DNA of 64,000 nucleotides from Fidelibacterota bacterium (GTDB lineage: Bacteria; Fidelibacterota; Marinisomatia; SCGC-AAA003-L08; JACNLC01), in NCBI GenBank assembly GCA_013204025.1, contig JABMOW010000107.1, forward strand, positions 84,551 through 148,550, read 5' to 3'. Positions 34,078 through 43,762 of the stretch are shown piece after piece. Under the pieces are notes generated by a model that saw only the letters and a program-made list of their open reading frames with translations, did not search any database and was not told where the DNA came from. The number at the start of each line of letters is the position of its first letter. Position 1 is the first letter of the stretch. Both the position numbers and the translations under genes were made by a program.

Positions 34078-34824
34078 ATGAGAACTGCAAATCCTGCTCT
34101 GAGCGATAAAACATTTAAAGACTATTCCGGTTATTCAGACGCTTCCGGAGTGATGACCATTAATGGTACAGTTAATAAAACATTTCTAATGCTGGTACTG
34201 GCGTTATTCCCAGCTGGCTGGATATGGAGTCAGTATTTTAACAGCGGAAATATAGCGGTGGTCTTACCCTGGCTGGTGGTGGGCGGTATTGGTGGATTCA
34301 TCGTAGCAATGATCACCATCTTTAAAAAACAATGGGCGATGGTCACAGCCCCAGCTTATGCCATTCTGGAGGGCTTTGTATTGGGTGGCGTATCCGCAAT
34401 ATTCGAATCACAATATCCCGGCATCGTTGTTCAGGCGGTATCCCTCACCCTTTTCATCCTATTGAGTTTGCTTTTTGCTTATAAATCCCGCTTGATAAAA
34501 GTGACGGATAACTTTCGTCTTGGTGTTGTGGCTGCCACAGGTGGGATTGCGTTGGTGTATTTTGCATCGTTCATTCTGGGATTTTTCGGAATACACATAC
34601 CGATGATCCATTCCAACGGATTGTTCGGTATCGGGTTTAGTATTTTTGTGGTGATCATCGCTTCCATGAACCTGGTACTGGATTTCGATTTCATTGAAAA
34701 AGGGGCAGCCTCCGGAGCGCCCAAATTTATGGAATGGTACGCTGCATTCGGACTTATGGTGACACTCATCTGGCTATACCTGGAGATTCTCCGCCTTTTG
34801 GCCAAACTTCGGAGCAGACGGTAA
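34078..34824 (+). CDS. Bax inhibitor-1/YccA family membrane protein
   Basis: A 248-aa integral membrane protein with seven helices (about 35-245). Family marks include AYAILEGFVLGGVSAIFE, NGLFGIGFSIFVVIIASMNLVLDFDFIE (the acidic pair forming the pH/Ca sensor in characterised relatives such as YetJ), and EWYAAFGLMVTLIWLYLEILRLL. The class conducts or regulates Ca2+/H+ across membranes, but bacterial physiology is little known. The ATG at 34078 is chosen over a GTG at 34054 because GGAG lies 6 bases upstream. Alone between the peptidase gene and the ccm operon. Confidence 0.88.
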   Translation: MRTANPALSDKTFKDYSGYSDASGVMTINGTVNKTFLMLVLALFPAGWIWSQYFNSGNIAVVLPWLVVGGIGGFIVAMITIFKKQWAMVTAPAYAILEGFVLGGVSAIFESQYPGIVVQAVSLTLFILLSLLFAYKSRLIKVTDNFRLGVVAATGGIALVYFASFILGFFGIHIPMIHSNGLFGIGFSIFVVIIASMNLVLDFDFIEKGAASGAPKFMEWYAAFGLMVTLIWLYLEILRLLAKLRSRR

Positions 34825-34941
34825 ATTTTGCGATCCGATGTCACGGGAGAATCAACTGATTTTCTGACGGATATATGAATGCGAACATCCTTCGGGAGTC
34901 GTAAATTTCATGCCATTTTAGAATAAGGAAATAAAGAATTC

Positions 34942-35355
34942 ATGAGCTTTCAAAAGAAATTTGCAATTGTAATTGGTGTTTTTGCAGTATTGGTCATTAC
35001 CTGGATCTCCATAGAGTTTGAATCCGGTGAAGTGCCCTTCATCTCCGTTGGCGAATTGATAGAAAACCACGATCAGTTTACCCAATCCCGGTTTCGCATG
35101 GGCGGGAATGTTGAAGAAGGTTCCATATCCTATTCCGAAGATAAACTGACGGTAGATTTTGTTCTTCGACAAGGGGAAGACTTATTGCCAGTGACCTATA
35201 TAAGTGCCGAAATCCCAGACTTATTTAAAGATGATGCAGAAGTTATTGTTGAAGGAAAATACCTTGACGGCGTTTTTCAGGCAGACAATCTAATGACAAA
35301 ATGTGCTTCCCGATATGATGAAGAAGCCAATTACCAACCTCTCACAGAAGGATAG
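34942..35355 (+). CDS. ccmE: Cytochrome c maturation heme chaperone CcmE, cysteine-type
   Basis: Periplasmic, membrane-anchored heme chaperone of 137 aa: one N-terminal helix (about 7-24), then the OB-fold domain (RFRMGGNVEEGSI...LTVDFVLRQGEDLLPVTY...VIVEGKYLDGVFQADNLMTK). In most bacteria heme is bound by His in an HxxxY motif following LMTK or LLAK. Here the sequence is LMTKCASRY, so Cys replaces His (CxxxY). CxxxY-type CcmE is known from Desulfovibrio-like and archaeal systems. First gene of the operon, 3 bp before ccmF. Confidence 0.9.
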   Translation: MSFQKKFAIVIGVFAVLVITWISIEFESGEVPFISVGELIENHDQFTQSRFRMGGNVEEGSISYSEDKLTVDFVLRQGEDLLPVTYISAEIPDLFKDDAEVIVEGKYLDGVFQADNLMTKCASRYDEEANYQPLTEG

Positions 35356-35358
35356 CTA

Positions 35359-37344
35359 ATGTACGCCCTCCTCGGAAACTCACTCCTGACGATCTCTTTC
35401 ATTTTCACAATTTACGGTCTCATTGCCACTCTTCTGAACATCAGGAACAAAGACGACCGGTTTTTACGATCAGCTAAGGTAGCATTTATTTCATCTTCGG
35501 CGATGATCCTCGGATCGGCACTGGCGCTGATCCATGAATTAATGGTCAGCAATTTTGACATTGAATATGTGGCAAAATACACCAGCGCTGAAACTCCCGC
35601 CATGTTTAAATTTTCAGGATTATGGGCGGGGATGGAAGGCTCACTGTTGTTCTGGCTGGCCATCCTGTCGCTGTATTTTATATTTGTCATTCTTCAAAAC
35701 CGCACGCGCCATCCAAAACTCATGCCCTGGGTGATTTTCACTTTGGGAGTGATCCAGATTTTCTTTCTCGTAATGTCTAACTTTTTTGAAAATCCGTTTA
35801 CACTCATCCCCGACGGCATGATTGTGACCGGCCGTGGATTGAATCCTCTACTTCAACACTGGGCGATGTTGATACATCCACCATTATTGTACTTGGGATT
35901 CATCGGTTTTTCGATACCGTTTGCCTTTGCCATGTCCGCCATCATCACCAAGAATCTGGATGCAGTGTGGATTCAGACTACCCGCAGATGGACGCTGGTC
36001 ACCTGGATATTGTTGACTCTCGCTGTTGTCCTGGGTGGGAAATGGGCATATGTAGAATTGGGCTGGGGTGGTTACTGGGCATGGGATCCGGTTGAAAATG
36101 CATCTCTGCTCCCGTGGCTCACCGGTACGGCCTACCTGCATTCTGTATTGATCCAGGAAAAGAAAAATATGCTCCGGCTCTGGAATATGATCCTGATCAT
36201 GCTCACCTTTGCCCTGACGATTTTTGGTACATATTTGACCCGAAGTGGTATTGTCTCCTCCGTCCACGCATTTGGTGCCACTAATCTGGGAATCTGGTTT
36301 TTTGGTTTCCTCGTTCTCATCCTTTCTGTGAGTATCTTTTTACTGATCCTGCGAAGAAAAGATTTAAAATCAGATAACCGCCTTGAGTCATTTGTAAGCC
36401 GTGAAAGCGGATTTTTGTTTAATAACATGCTGTTTGTTGCCATGATGCTGGCGGTGTTATGGGGAACCATGTACCCCGTTTTTTCAGAAGCGGTAAGCGG
36501 ATACAAAATTACTGTGGGTTCTCCCTATTTCAATCGGATCATGGTCCCATTGGGACTGATCCTGCTGGCACTTACCGGTATTGGTCCATTACTGGCGTGG
36601 CGAAAGACATCTCCCCGAAGTTTACGACGAAACTTTTTATGGCCTGTAGTCACCGGATTGGTCGCAGCGGCTCTATGGGGCGTACTCTATGATGTAAAGC
36701 TTATCTATCCATTACTTTCTGCAGCGCTGATCGTGTTTGTTATGGCCACCATTTCCATGGAATTCTACCGCGGTGTAAAAGCCAGAAAGCGAATCACGGG
36801 AGAGAATATTTTCAAGGCCTTCTTTTCTATGATCGACAAAAATCGGAGTAGATACGGCGGGTATGTGGTCCATGTGGGGATCGTCATGATGTTTGCCGGA
36901 TTTACTGGAAAAGCATTTGATAAGGAAGCCGATTTGTCCATGATGCCGGGAGAAGTACGGACTCTACGAAATTATGAAATTGTGTACCAGGATTATTGGT
37001 TTGAATCATCTGAAACAAACCCGGGAACGAGATCAAATCATGTGGCAAAGGTGGTCTCGCTTGATATCAATAAAGACGGTTCTCATTTCGATGATATGAA
37101 ACCCGAAAAAAGATTCTACACAGATCAAGACAACCAGCCCCATTCGAATGTGGCGGTAAAAACCACACTGAATGAAGATTTTTATGTGGTCTTGGGAGAT
37201 GTTGATCTGGATACTGGCAGAGCCACGCTGAAGGTCCGCATTAACTCCATGGTGACCTGGGTGTGGCTGGGAACACTGGTACTGTTACTGGGTACTCTGA
37301 TCAGCATAAATATCGAAGAATTTTTCAGAAGAAAAACGCGGTAA
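35359..37344 (+). CDS. ccmF: Cytochrome c heme lyase subunit CcmF
   Basis: Inner-membrane heme-handling protein of 661 aa, normal length, with about 14 helices. The WWD heme-binding domain is clear: WGGYWAWDPVENASLLPWL at about 234-252. Flanking conserved His segments are HWAMLIHPPLLYLGFIG and, after it, GTYLTRSGIVSSVHAF. A periplasmic domain (about 520-620) precedes the last helix. With CcmH it attaches heme from CcmE to apocytochrome CxxCH. Immediately follows ccmE. Confidence 0.95.
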   Translation: MYALLGNSLLTISFIFTIYGLIATLLNIRNKDDRFLRSAKVAFISSSAMILGSALALIHELMVSNFDIEYVAKYTSAETPAMFKFSGLWAGMEGSLLFWLAILSLYFIFVILQNRTRHPKLMPWVIFTLGVIQIFFLVMSNFFENPFTLIPDGMIVTGRGLNPLLQHWAMLIHPPLLYLGFIGFSIPFAFAMSAIITKNLDAVWIQTTRRWTLVTWILLTLAVVLGGKWAYVELGWGGYWAWDPVENASLLPWLTGTAYLHSVLIQEKKNMLRLWNMILIMLTFALTIFGTYLTRSGIVSSVHAFGATNLGIWFFGFLVLILSVSIFLLILRRKDLKSDNRLESFVSRESGFLFNNMLFVAMMLAVLWGTMYPVFSEAVSGYKITVGSPYFNRIMVPLGLILLALTGIGPLLAWRKTSPRSLRRNFLWPVVTGLVAAALWGVLYDVKLIYPLLSAALIVFVMATISMEFYRGVKARKRITGENIFKAFFSMIDKNRSRYGGYVVHVGIVMMFAGFTGKAFDKEADLSMMPGEVRTLRNYEIVYQDYWFESSETNPGTRSNHVAKVVSLDINKDGSHFDDMKPEKRFYTDQDNQPHSNVAVKTTLNEDFYVVLGDVDLDTGRATLKVRINSMVTWVWLGTLVLLLGTLISINIEEFFRRKTR

Positions 37345-37388
37345 CCGGATTATGAAAATCATTCGGATGAATCCAATTGGAGAAAATC

Positions 37389-38000
37389 ATGAACAATAGA
37401 AAATCGATAATCAGTTTGATCACCGTGTTAATGATCACATTATTCACTGGAACTGCAATGGGTCAGTTCAAAACCGATCGACAAAAGGAGTTGGAGAGTA
37501 TCTTGATGGCACCCTGTTGTGGTAGTGGAACTATGGCAGAACACGATGATAATCAAGCTACGCTGAATATGAAAATGATCATGAATGCCCTTACATCGGA
37601 TAATTTTGACAAAAATGAAATCCTTTCTTTGGTGGAGAGAACCTATAGTAATTCAGGGATCTACCGCTTGGGATTTTCACCCGCGCAGAAACCCGTGAGA
37701 GAGATCATTAAATACACTGAAAAAACCGTACATCCCGGTATGACTATGGATGAGATCGTTGACTATTTTTCCTGGGTGCACGATGGTAAAATACGATCCA
37801 TGCCCAAACACAGCGGTATCGGTCAGCTTGCATGGAAAATGCCCGCATTTCTATTGATTATGGGAACCATATTGATCTCGTTGGTCATCCAGTCTTATAT
37901 CAAAAAACCCATCGTAATGCAATCGGTGGGAGCAAGCGCTGCTGAAAAGTCCGAACTGGAGAAAAGAATTGAAAAGGAAATGAAGGATCTAAACATATGA
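37389..38000 (+). CDS. ccmH: CcmH-like cytochrome c maturation protein with CC motif
   Basis: Periplasmic protein of 203 aa with a signal peptide (about 6-25) and one C-terminal helix (about 150-170). The opening TDRQKELESILMAPCCGSGT corresponds to the CcmH/CycL redox domain, normally LRCxxCQ, but the two cysteines are adjacent (APCC). Other FCB and deltaproteobacterial Ccm systems have a similar APCC form. It continues with a three-helix bundle. The ATG at 37389 has GGAG 6 bases upstream; a TTG at 37377 overlaps that site. The next gene overlaps by 4 bp. Confidence 0.8.
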   Translation: MNNRKSIISLITVLMITLFTGTAMGQFKTDRQKELESILMAPCCGSGTMAEHDDNQATLNMKMIMNALTSDNFDKNEILSLVERTYSNSGIYRLGFSPAQKPVREIIKYTEKTVHPGMTMDEIVDYFSWVHDGKIRSMPKHSGIGQLAWKMPAFLLIMGTILISLVIQSYIKKPIVMQSVGASAAEKSELEKRIEKEMKDLNI

Positions 38001-38455
38001 TCGGCCCTATAATTTTATTCGTTTTATTTGTGATCTCCACTTATTTCGTGGTGAAACCATTTCTATCTACATCAACCGGGGTAACGAATCCGGTTCAGGA
38101 CAATACTCCAAAACCAGAAGAATTACAGAAAATATCATTGCTGAAGCAAATCCGTGAAGTTGAATTCGAGCGAGAAATGGGAATCACCGTTGAAGAAGAT
38201 TTTCAACGTATTCGCAGCGAACTGGTTGAGCAAGTAGGCGGTTTGCTTAAAAGACAAGGGAAGTCTGCCAAAAAGGGATCGAAGTCCCTGTCTGGAACAA
38301 CGACCTGTAGACATTGCCATAAATCAGTTTCGCCAGATGATAAATTCTGTGGGCATTGTGGCAAATCACTGGACAAAACGCGATGTGGAACCTGCGGAAT
38401 CACCGTCGTACCGGAGGCGAAATTCTGTTCGGGGTGTGGCGCAAAACAGGTATAA
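37997..38455 (+). CDS. CcmI-like membrane protein with double zinc ribbon
   Basis: A 152-aa protein: one N-terminal helix (PIILFVLFVISTYFVV), a short coiled-coil-like segment (LKQIREVEFEREMGITVEEDFQRIRSEL) that resembles the first part of CcmI, then two zinc ribbons at the C-terminus. The cysteine pairs are CRHCH, CGHCGK, CGTCGI and CSGCGA. It lies between ccmH and ccmA with a 4-bp overlap upstream, where other operons have ccmI or ccmG, so a role in apocytochrome handling or complex assembly is likely. Orientation suggests the ribbons are cytosolic or periplasmic depending on helix topology; not resolved. Confidence 0.7.
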   Translation: MIGPIILFVLFVISTYFVVKPFLSTSTGVTNPVQDNTPKPEELQKISLLKQIREVEFEREMGITVEEDFQRIRSELVEQVGGLLKRQGKSAKKGSKSLSGTTTCRHCHKSVSPDDKFCGHCGKSLDKTRCGTCGITVVPEAKFCSGCGAKQV

Positions 38456-38459
38456 TTCC

Positions 38460-39179
38460 TTGTCGTCTGAAATTCGGACTTCCGATTCTGTGATCCTGTC
38501 TGTTCAACATGTGGCAAAATCGTTTCACCACAAAAAAATTCTGAAAGATGTTTCTTTTCAACTTTCGGGAGCATCTGCATCTGTTCTGATCGGCCCCAAT
38601 GGTGTGGGGAAAACCACGCTTCTGAAAACACTGGCCGGTGTCATGCGGCCGGACTCCGGAGAAGCACATCTGGTGAGTCTCCCCCTGTTTACCGAAAACT
38701 TCTCACATAGAAAACATCTAATCTACTGGTCCCATCAATCCTTGTTTTACCCTGCATTTTCAGGGATGGAGAATATTCGATTTTTCTTGTCGCTCCGAAA
38801 TCAAAGCATTCATGACCAGAAAATTATTGAGCAGTTGGATTACTTTGGATTACTCCCACAGATCAATGATCCGGTTCGGATTTATAGTGCTGGCATGTTA
38901 CAACGTCTCACTATGATCAAAATGATCCTTTCGGATTGGAAGTTGGCATTAATGGATGAGCCTACCTCTGCGTTGGACGTAGACGGATTAGATCATCTAA
39001 ACCACCTGATGAAACAATGGAAAGAAGATGGACGCGCTCTGCTGTTCTCAACTCACGACATTGGGTGGGCTGAATCCTGGGCAGATACCGCGTTGTGCAT
39101 TCGGAACGGTGTCATTGAGCAGGAAATTTCCTCTCCCAAATTTCAAGACATGCATCACTTTCTAAGTGAGAAACGATGA
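38460..39179 (+). CDS. ccmA: Heme exporter ATPase CcmA
   Basis: ABC ATPase of about 239 aa powering release of heme-CcmE with CcmBC. Walker A is LIGPNGVGKTTLLKTLAG, the signature region is YSAGMLQRLTMIKMIL (SAGM in place of SSGQ), Walker B is LALMDEPTSALD, and the switch His is in LLFSTHD. The open frame extends upstream to 38337 inside the preceding gene. I chose the TTG at 38460 (AGG about 9 bases before it) because the conserved protein begins shortly after, at VILSVQHVAKSF. A GTG at 38490 is the other option. Overlaps ccmB by 4 bp. Confidence 0.87.
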   Translation: MSSEIRTSDSVILSVQHVAKSFHHKKILKDVSFQLSGASASVLIGPNGVGKTTLLKTLAGVMRPDSGEAHLVSLPLFTENFSHRKHLIYWSHQSLFYPAFSGMENIRFFLSLRNQSIHDQKIIEQLDYFGLLPQINDPVRIYSAGMLQRLTMIKMILSDWKLALMDEPTSALDVDGLDHLNHLMKQWKEDGRALLFSTHDIGWAESWADTALCIRNGVIEQEISSPKFQDMHHFLSEKR

Positions 39180-39841
39180 CCCTACTCCATTTGATTAAAA
39201 AAGAAATTCGTCAGGAGATCCGGGCAAAGGAATCGATCATTTCCATGGTGGTTTTCGGTACTTCTGTCATCCTACTTTTCTCATTTGCATTTAATGCCAC
39301 CCCTGCAGAATTCAGTCGGTTTTTACCGGGTCTCATGTGGATGACATTCCTGTTCGTTTCGGTTCTGGGATTACTTAGAAGTTTTTCCGCCGAAAAAGAG
39401 ATGGACGCCTATGCAGCATTACTTTCATCGCCCGTTGACAGGGGCAGTATTTATCTTGGGAAACTGTTCGCATTTTGGATATTCCTGTTGTTCGCTCAGC
39501 TCTTCACGATGCCTCTATTTGCACTCTTCCTCAATTTGAATATTTCAGCTCATTTCTTCACATTTATGGTTCTGGTTTTGGTGACAGACTGGGCAATCGC
39601 AGCTGTGGGCATTATGATATCCGGGATGGGTTTACGTACGCGGATGGGAGAAGTTTTGGTGCCTGTCCTTATGTTTCCATTATTATCGCCTGTTTTGATT
39701 TCAGCCACGAAGGTGACACACACCATTGTCAGCGGATCAACCCTCGCGGGCACGAATTTCTGGATGATGATCCTTTTCACGTTTGCCGTCGTGTTTACTG
39801 CGACGGGATATTTAACTTTTGGCGCAATTTCGGAGGAATAA
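39176..39841 (+). CDS. ccmB: Heme exporter membrane subunit CcmB
   Basis: Six-helix permease partner of CcmA, 221 aa, normal length. HLIKKEIRQEIRAKESIISM is the cytosolic start. The FLPGLMWMTFLFVSVLGLLRSF helix is followed by EKEMDAYAALLSSPVDRGSIYLGK, the typical CcmB coupling segment, and four more helices. Start and stop overlap the neighbours (ATGA with ccmA, TAATG with ccmC). Confidence 0.92.
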   Translation: MTLLHLIKKEIRQEIRAKESIISMVVFGTSVILLFSFAFNATPAEFSRFLPGLMWMTFLFVSVLGLLRSFSAEKEMDAYAALLSSPVDRGSIYLGKLFAFWIFLLFAQLFTMPLFALFLNLNISAHFFTFMVLVLVTDWAIAAVGIMISGMGLRTRMGEVLVPVLMFPLLSPVLISATKVTHTIVSGSTLAGTNFWMMILFTFAVVFTATGYLTFGAISEE

Positions 39842-40515
39842 TGACATATTTCAGCAAAAAAGGAAACGTCCTGCTGGCTATAATTACACTGGTACTGGTT
39901 TTGATCGGACTGTGGGCAATCATATTTGTAGCACCCATGATTCCTCAACAGGAATGGGCACAGCGCATCTTTTATTACCATGTTCCTCTGGCGTGGAACG
40001 CTTTTCTGGGGTATATGGGTGTTCTTGTTTTCAGTATCATTTATCTAGTGACCCGGAAATCTAAATGGGATATTTACGCATTGTCCGCAGCAGAAGTCGG
40101 TACTGTATTCTGTCTTCTGATATTGATCACTGGTCCCATTTGGGCAAAACCCATCTGGGGAAAAGCCTGGACTTGGGAACCCAGACTCACCACAACGCTG
40201 ATTCTGTTTTTATTGTATGTGGGATATTTCATGATCCGTGAATTTGGCGGACCCTATGAACGCTCAAGTCGGTATGCTGCAGTGCTGGGTATTTTGGCGG
40301 CCATCGATATTCCGCTCATTTATTTTGCGGTGGATTTTTGGGCACCGGCTGTACAGTCACATCCTCAAAGAGATATGTCTGCCCATTCATCCATGGTTCT
40401 AAAAATCTTCTTCTTTTCTTTGTTTACCTATACCCTGATCCTGATCAACATGTTTAGATATCGAGTACATGTTGGCAAACTTGAACTGCAAAAACTGGAG
40501 GAATCTCATGTTTAA
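39841..40515 (+). CDS. ccmC: Heme transporter subunit CcmC
   Basis: Six-helix membrane protein of 224 aa that hands heme to CcmE. The WWD-like motif reads IWGKAWTWEPRLTTTLILF, and conserved histidines are in RIFYYHVPLAWNAF and VQSHPQRD. A longer frame opens at 39475 inside ccmB in another phase, but the real start is the ATG at 39841, which shares one base with the ccmB stop and has GGAGG upstream. Confidence 0.93.
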   Translation: MTYFSKKGNVLLAIITLVLVLIGLWAIIFVAPMIPQQEWAQRIFYYHVPLAWNAFLGYMGVLVFSIIYLVTRKSKWDIYALSAAEVGTVFCLLILITGPIWAKPIWGKAWTWEPRLTTTLILFLLYVGYFMIREFGGPYERSSRYAAVLGILAAIDIPLIYFAVDFWAPAVQSHPQRDMSAHSSMVLKIFFFSLFTYTLILINMFRYRVHVGKLELQKLEESHV

Positions 40516-40618
40516 AGGCTATTTTATCGCTGTGATCATTTCTGTTTGGGTGGTCATCTTAGCGTACTTGGGATACATCCGGATAAAGGAAAAGAAAGTT
40601 CAATCCAAAGGCAACTAA
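40508..40618 (+). CDS. ccmD: Small Ccm accessory protein, CcmD-like
   Basis: A 36-codon gene overlapping the end of ccmC by 8 bp. The product is one membrane helix followed by a basic tail (MFKGYFIAVIISVWVVILAY then LGYIRIKEKK). This matches CcmD in size, topology and position; CcmD stabilises CcmABC and releases heme-CcmE. GGAGG at 40498-40502 serves as the ribosome site. Last gene of the operon; a weak AATCAG/CTGATT hairpin (40619-40636) follows. Confidence 0.8.
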   Translation: MFKGYFIAVIISVWVVILAYLGYIRIKEKKVQSKGN

Positions 40619-40863
40619 AATCAGATAAACCTGATTTAATCCTACGCGCAAGCCACTCGGCACATTGCCGACAAATATCTTTTTCTTAATAATTACTCCA
40701 AATATTATACAATCAGTTCAACCTGACAAAACTCTCCATCGAACAATTACTCTAAACATAATTATACCGGTTGATACACTGTAACGGCCTTTTATTTATG
40801 ACATTTTCATAACACGGTGTAAATTATCTAACTTTCAAATTATAAAAATGGAAATAGATATTC

Positions 40864-43554
40864 GTGTCAGATAAGCAGAAACTTTTTTTGTTAGCTGTTA
40901 TTATGGGAGTAGTCACAGTATTGGTAACGGCCTTTACATTTTCCCACATGTACCGAGTTGCCGTTGTCGAAGAGCTGGGTGAATTGCAGGAATCTGCGAT
41001 GATGCAGGCACGTTTAATTGAAGCAATCTCTCGATTTGATGCAAACTATATTCCTGATTATCCACTTGGTGCACGTGAAGCTACTTTATCACAAATTAAA
41101 GAAGCTCACCTGAATTATGATGCTTTTGGTAAAAGCCGTGAATTTGTAGCCGCGATTCTTGATGGAGATACAATCCGATTTATAATTAGCCATAAACAGA
41201 TTAGACTTGAAAAGCCCATGGCCATCTCAATCAATTCACAGCTCGCAAAACCCATGCACCTGGCATTACAAGGATTATCAGGAACGATAATCAGTAACGA
41301 TTATGATGGAAACAAAGTGCTAGCCGCGTATGAACCTGTAGAATTCCTGGATATTGGAATTGTTATACAAGTTGACCAAGCTGAATTCCGCCGACCGTTT
41401 ATCCGATCAGGTATTTTAATCAGTACCATCTCTCTCATCATTATACTGGCAGCGGCATTTTTTTTCAGAAAAGTTTCATCGCCGATTATACACCGTCTAA
41501 AATCCTATTCTGAAAACCTTGAACAACTGGTGGAACGGCGTACGACGGAATTAACTGCCAGTGAACAAAAATTCCGAGGCATATTTGAAAACGCACCGAT
41601 CCCAAGTTTCACTATAAACTTAGAAGGCAAGATTCTTGATATCAATACGGCAGGTGCCTATCTGATGCAAATTGAGCAAGAAGAAATACGATCAGGCCAG
41701 ACAAATATCACTTCAATATTATCTTCGACCCAATGGGAAGTGATTAAAGCGCAGATAAAAAATACTGGTATTTTGAATAATTATCAACTGGACATTAAAC
41801 AATTGGATTCCATATCTATCCCCTGCGATGTCTCTGCATCGTCTCTAGAACAAACAGATAGTGGTCTTCAAACGTACCTGCTCATTATACGTGATCTGAC
41901 CGATGAGATCGATTACTCTGAGCTGAAATGGAAAAATGAGGTTCTTGATAAATTAAAAATGGCTTTCTATGAATTGACCATGGAATGCGGAAAGAAAAAC
42001 CCTGATGATCTGGATATTACGGGGTGTGTTAAAAATTTATCCAAATTATGCTATGGGATTGTACCCATGCGAGCTATCGCCTTTTTTATATTCGACGAAA
42101 AAACCGACCAATTTTTGAATACCGGACTTTTTACCAACGAAATCGATTTGCAGACCTTGAAATCAGCCTTTCCGGGATTTTCGGGTAGTATGCATTTTTC
42201 TGTTAGCCATAACCCCATTATGGAAAAAGCGATTCACGGCAAAGATATTCAGTATGTCGAAAGCTTTGAATTCATGGGGCATAATCCAAATATTCAAAAA
42301 CACCGTAGTGTTTACCAGAACTGCCAAGTTGCATTGATCCCTATACAACCTCATGGTGAGACCTGGGGGTTGATGTGTGTGGTATCTGAAAAGTATATGC
42401 CCGTGGAAAGTTTATTCGATGATATCCGTTATCAAGTTGAAATGACTGTCCAGTATCTTCACGGCATCTTGACGCGAAATACGGATCAACGAAAAATTGA
42501 GGAGCTGGCAAGTTTTCCGTTGAACAATCCCACACCTATTATTGCGTGTGACTTGCAAGGAAATATCACATATTCCAATAACGCATGTTTAAAAACGCTG
42601 GAAGCCTGTCAATTAAATTCGGATAACTATTATGAACTGCTTCCCAAAAATTATATAACGGATGCAATGGAAAAATTCAAAACAGGTTCCACCCGATGTC
42701 ACTTCGAAATCTCTGTCGGAGATAGTCATTTTCTCTGGTCGGCAAATATCGTTCCGTCTATTTTTCAAATCCATTTTTACGCAACTGATGTCACCGAATT
42801 AAAACAGACGCAGGTTTCCTTAATTTCCGCAAAAAATAAAGCTGAGACCGCAAATCGATTAAAGTCCCATTTTCTTCAGAATATTTCCCACGAAATCAGG
42901 ACACCACTTAACGCCATTATTGGGTATTCTGATCTCATCGCAACCGTAGGCGCTGAAAAGCTGAATGAAGATGAGTTATTTTTTGTTCATGCAATACAGA
43001 GCGGTGGTGATCGTCTATTGCGAACGATGCACGAAATCCTGGATATTTCTACAATCACCGCCGGTGCATATGAACCACACTTTCAGATATTTGATATTCG
43101 AGATCTGTTAACGAAAATCGAAATGCAGTTTACAAAACTGGCGGATGAAAAATTCCTTGCATTCTCCTTAACGTGCACCGCGACTCATATGATGGTAAAT
43201 TACGATTTCAACAGCCTGTTTTTTGCCACTAGCAATCTAGTGGATAATGCCATCAAATATACGGAAAAGGGTTCGGTGAATCTGAATATCATTGAAGTTA
43301 AGGATAAGTTGATCTTATCTGTGATTGACACAGGACTGGGTATAGATGAGGAGTATATGGGTATTATGTATGATCCATTTACTCAGGAAAGCGAAGGTAT
43401 TAGTAAGAAATTTCAAGGCGTAGGACTTGGACTTTCAATCGCAAAGCAGTATCTGGATGTCAACACAATCCCCGTTTCTGCTGAAAGCAAAATTGGCAAG
43501 GGGACTACCTTTCAACTCACATTAAAGTGGGTTGATAATCTGGGAATCAGCTAA
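40864..43554 (+). CDS. PAS/GAF sensor histidine kinase
   Basis: Membrane-bound kinase of 896 aa. Helices at about 7-30 and 183-203 enclose a periplasmic sensor domain (about 31-180). PAS (about 235-350) begins FRGIFENAPIPSFTINLEGK. A GAF-like stretch (about 380-540) and a second PAS (about 545-650) follow. The HisKA box is LQNISHEIRTPLNAIIGYSD (phospho-His about 679). The ATPase has NLVDNAIKYT, DTGLGID, YDPFTQE and GVGLGLSIAK. No receiver domain. GTG start; nothing better in frame. It closely resembles the kinase at 48675 in the C-terminal half and could feed the unattached receivers downstream. Confidence 0.88.
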   Translation: MSDKQKLFLLAVIMGVVTVLVTAFTFSHMYRVAVVEELGELQESAMMQARLIEAISRFDANYIPDYPLGAREATLSQIKEAHLNYDAFGKSREFVAAILDGDTIRFIISHKQIRLEKPMAISINSQLAKPMHLALQGLSGTIISNDYDGNKVLAAYEPVEFLDIGIVIQVDQAEFRRPFIRSGILISTISLIIILAAAFFFRKVSSPIIHRLKSYSENLEQLVERRTTELTASEQKFRGIFENAPIPSFTINLEGKILDINTAGAYLMQIEQEEIRSGQTNITSILSSTQWEVIKAQIKNTGILNNYQLDIKQLDSISIPCDVSASSLEQTDSGLQTYLLIIRDLTDEIDYSELKWKNEVLDKLKMAFYELTMECGKKNPDDLDITGCVKNLSKLCYGIVPMRAIAFFIFDEKTDQFLNTGLFTNEIDLQTLKSAFPGFSGSMHFSVSHNPIMEKAIHGKDIQYVESFEFMGHNPNIQKHRSVYQNCQVALIPIQPHGETWGLMCVVSEKYMPVESLFDDIRYQVEMTVQYLHGILTRNTDQRKIEELASFPLNNPTPIIACDLQGNITYSNNACLKTLEACQLNSDNYYELLPKNYITDAMEKFKTGSTRCHFEISVGDSHFLWSANIVPSIFQIHFYATDVTELKQTQVSLISAKNKAETANRLKSHFLQNISHEIRTPLNAIIGYSDLIATVGAEKLNEDELFFVHAIQSGGDRLLRTMHEILDISTITAGAYEPHFQIFDIRDLLTKIEMQFTKLADEKFLAFSLTCTATHMMVNYDFNSLFFATSNLVDNAIKYTEKGSVNLNIIEVKDKLILSVIDTGLGIDEEYMGIMYDPFTQESEGISKKFQGVGLGLSIAKQYLDVNTIPVSAESKIGKGTTFQLTLKWVDNLGIS

Positions 43555-43762
43555 TTTCTTTTACAGTACAAAACGCAATTTTTGTTTTTCATATTAAAAT
43601 GAAATCACCGGGGAATTATAGATAGATAATATGGATTGCGGTACCAGAACAACCTTTTGTATCGCTTGCCCACTCATAGTATTCGATCTAACCTTCCCGG
43701 GAATTGATCAGCGAAAGCGTAAATTCGTTATGTTGTCTGTCTTATAAAATAGAGGAAAAAGA

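Noticed and set aside
38337..38459. Upstream extension of the ccmA frame
   Set aside because: It lies inside the zinc-ribbon gene in another phase; the conserved ATPase starts after 38460.
39475..39840. Upstream extension of the ccmC frame inside ccmB
   Set aside because: It overlaps ccmB out of phase, and ccmC has a well-placed ATG at 39841.
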